NCBI RefSeq assembly: GCF_000972845.2
Contig: NC_040025.1
Location: 17,982,126 to 18,046,125, forward strand
Direction: 5' to 3'
DNA: 64,000 nt
Origin: Larimichthys crocea
Taxonomy: Eukaryota > Chordata > Actinopteri > Sciaenidae
Below are positions 63,288-64,000 of this stretch, piece by piece (position 1 is the first letter of the stretch; the number at the start of each line of letters is the position of its first letter). Position numbers and translations under genes: made by a program. The notes under the pieces are model-generated. The model had not been told where the DNA came from. It was given only the letters and a program-made list of their open reading frames with translations, and did not search any database.

Positions 63288-64000
63288 AGGGGGGCAGAGC
63301 CTGTGGTGTGTCTGCCTGATGCAGGGCTGCCAGCCAGGCGAGGAGCAAGGGGCTAGGGGGGGTCAAGGGGGGGCCGAGAGACAGGAGGGGGGCAGCGAGT
63401 TGTCGCTGTGGCCCCGTGGCTCCACCGTAACCCCCTGGCCCCTCAGTGGAGAATGTACAGCATGTACACACACCCAAAACACGCATGCATGCACACACAG
63501 CGCCAGCACCAGTGTGGCTGTTGTTGATGAGAGCTGTCAGAGAATGAAACAACATGGCTACGAGTGAGAGAGAACAAGACAAACACACAAAACATTTTTC
63601 ATCCAGTTATCTCGGGTTACTCTAAGGATTTTGTATCATTTGAAATTTTTCAATACTACTGCAGATATTTTTTTTCCAATATTTCGCTTTGAGTACTAAA
63701 CCTTTTTTTTTATGTAACAGAAGCCAAGTTCTATCATGTTGTCTAAGCACAAGCTTTGCTTAAATAAAATAGTCGAACACAGTCAATTTTGATTGAAACA
63801 AGATTATGGATTTTTTTCTGCCAGCTTTCAGTACTTGACAGTTTCCACGTCTCTGTGCTGTGGATACATTTAAGTCAGTATCAAAAAAGATTTGAGATTA
63901 AACACCCAGTCCTTGTTACATTTGCTTTAATATGTTTTTTTATGTTTGGCTGAACAACAATGAACTTTTCCATGACATTACTATGTTGAGTTATTGATAA

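Larger units (their letters stand above)
62136..64000. other. intergenic; tandem duplication, GT tract and G-rich stretch
   Basis: Contains a 63-base tandem duplication (62473-62598), a 53-base GT tract and G runs at 63349-63392. No exon was recognised. The final 400 bases are AT-rich. Confidence 0.5.

Noticed and set aside
63109..63588. 159-codon minus-strand frame
   Set aside because: The middle is Thr-His repeats from the GT microsatellite; no recognisable domain.

Overview
The window is vertebrate nuclear DNA, almost certainly from a ray-finned fish and probably a percomorph. It has short exons in GT-AG introns of about 90 bases to 10 kb, many CA, GT, CT and TA microsatellites, and several dispersed repeats I recognise from teleost genomes. 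These include a tRNA-headed SINE, a 'TAAAGGTCCAGTGTGTA'-type MITE, an 'AGGGCTGTAACTAA' repeat and decayed Tc1/mariner. Nothing bacterial, phage-like or CRISPR-like is present.

One protein-coding gene is clear: the 3' part of rere (arginine-glutamic acid dipeptide repeats protein, atrophin-2) on the + strand. Twelve coding exons between 5227 and 21750 join in phase into 1163 codons plus a stop. They start inside the SANT domain and run through the GATA-type zinc finger, the proline-rich atrophin region, the RE-repeat segments and the conserved C-terminus. The N-terminal part (BAH, ELM2, first part of SANT; about 400 residues by comparison with human RERE) lies upstream of the window. A 3' UTR of about 2.2 kb ends at a canonical AATAAA at 23902. 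I cannot tell which teleost paralogue (rerea or rereb) this is.

Layout: 1-5226 is upstream intron, with a GC-rich, promoter-like block at 2190-2700 carrying a perfect RFX X-box. 5227-5307 is the SANT exon. 5308-14993 is a 9.7 kb intron with non-repetitive blocks that look like conserved non-coding DNA. 14994-21750 holds the clustered remaining exons. 21751-23925 is the 3' UTR. 23930-64000 is about 40 kb in which I recognise no exon. That stretch holds repeat copies (a dispersed family at 25.6, 31.0, 51.3 and 58.8 kb, all on the + strand, a SINE, MITEs and a Tc1 relic) between complex, often GC-rich islands that look like regulatory DNA.

The most useful observations are these: a possible internal promoter that fits the known short RERE isoform starting at the Met equivalent to human Met555; a 99-base intron with no in-frame stop, whose retention would add 33 residues; a CT microsatellite embedded in the splice acceptor tract of the SANT exon; Pumilio-type sites and a GNRA hairpin near the end of the 3' UTR; and the exon-free, island-rich 40 kb downstream. 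I found no convincing new multi-gene system.
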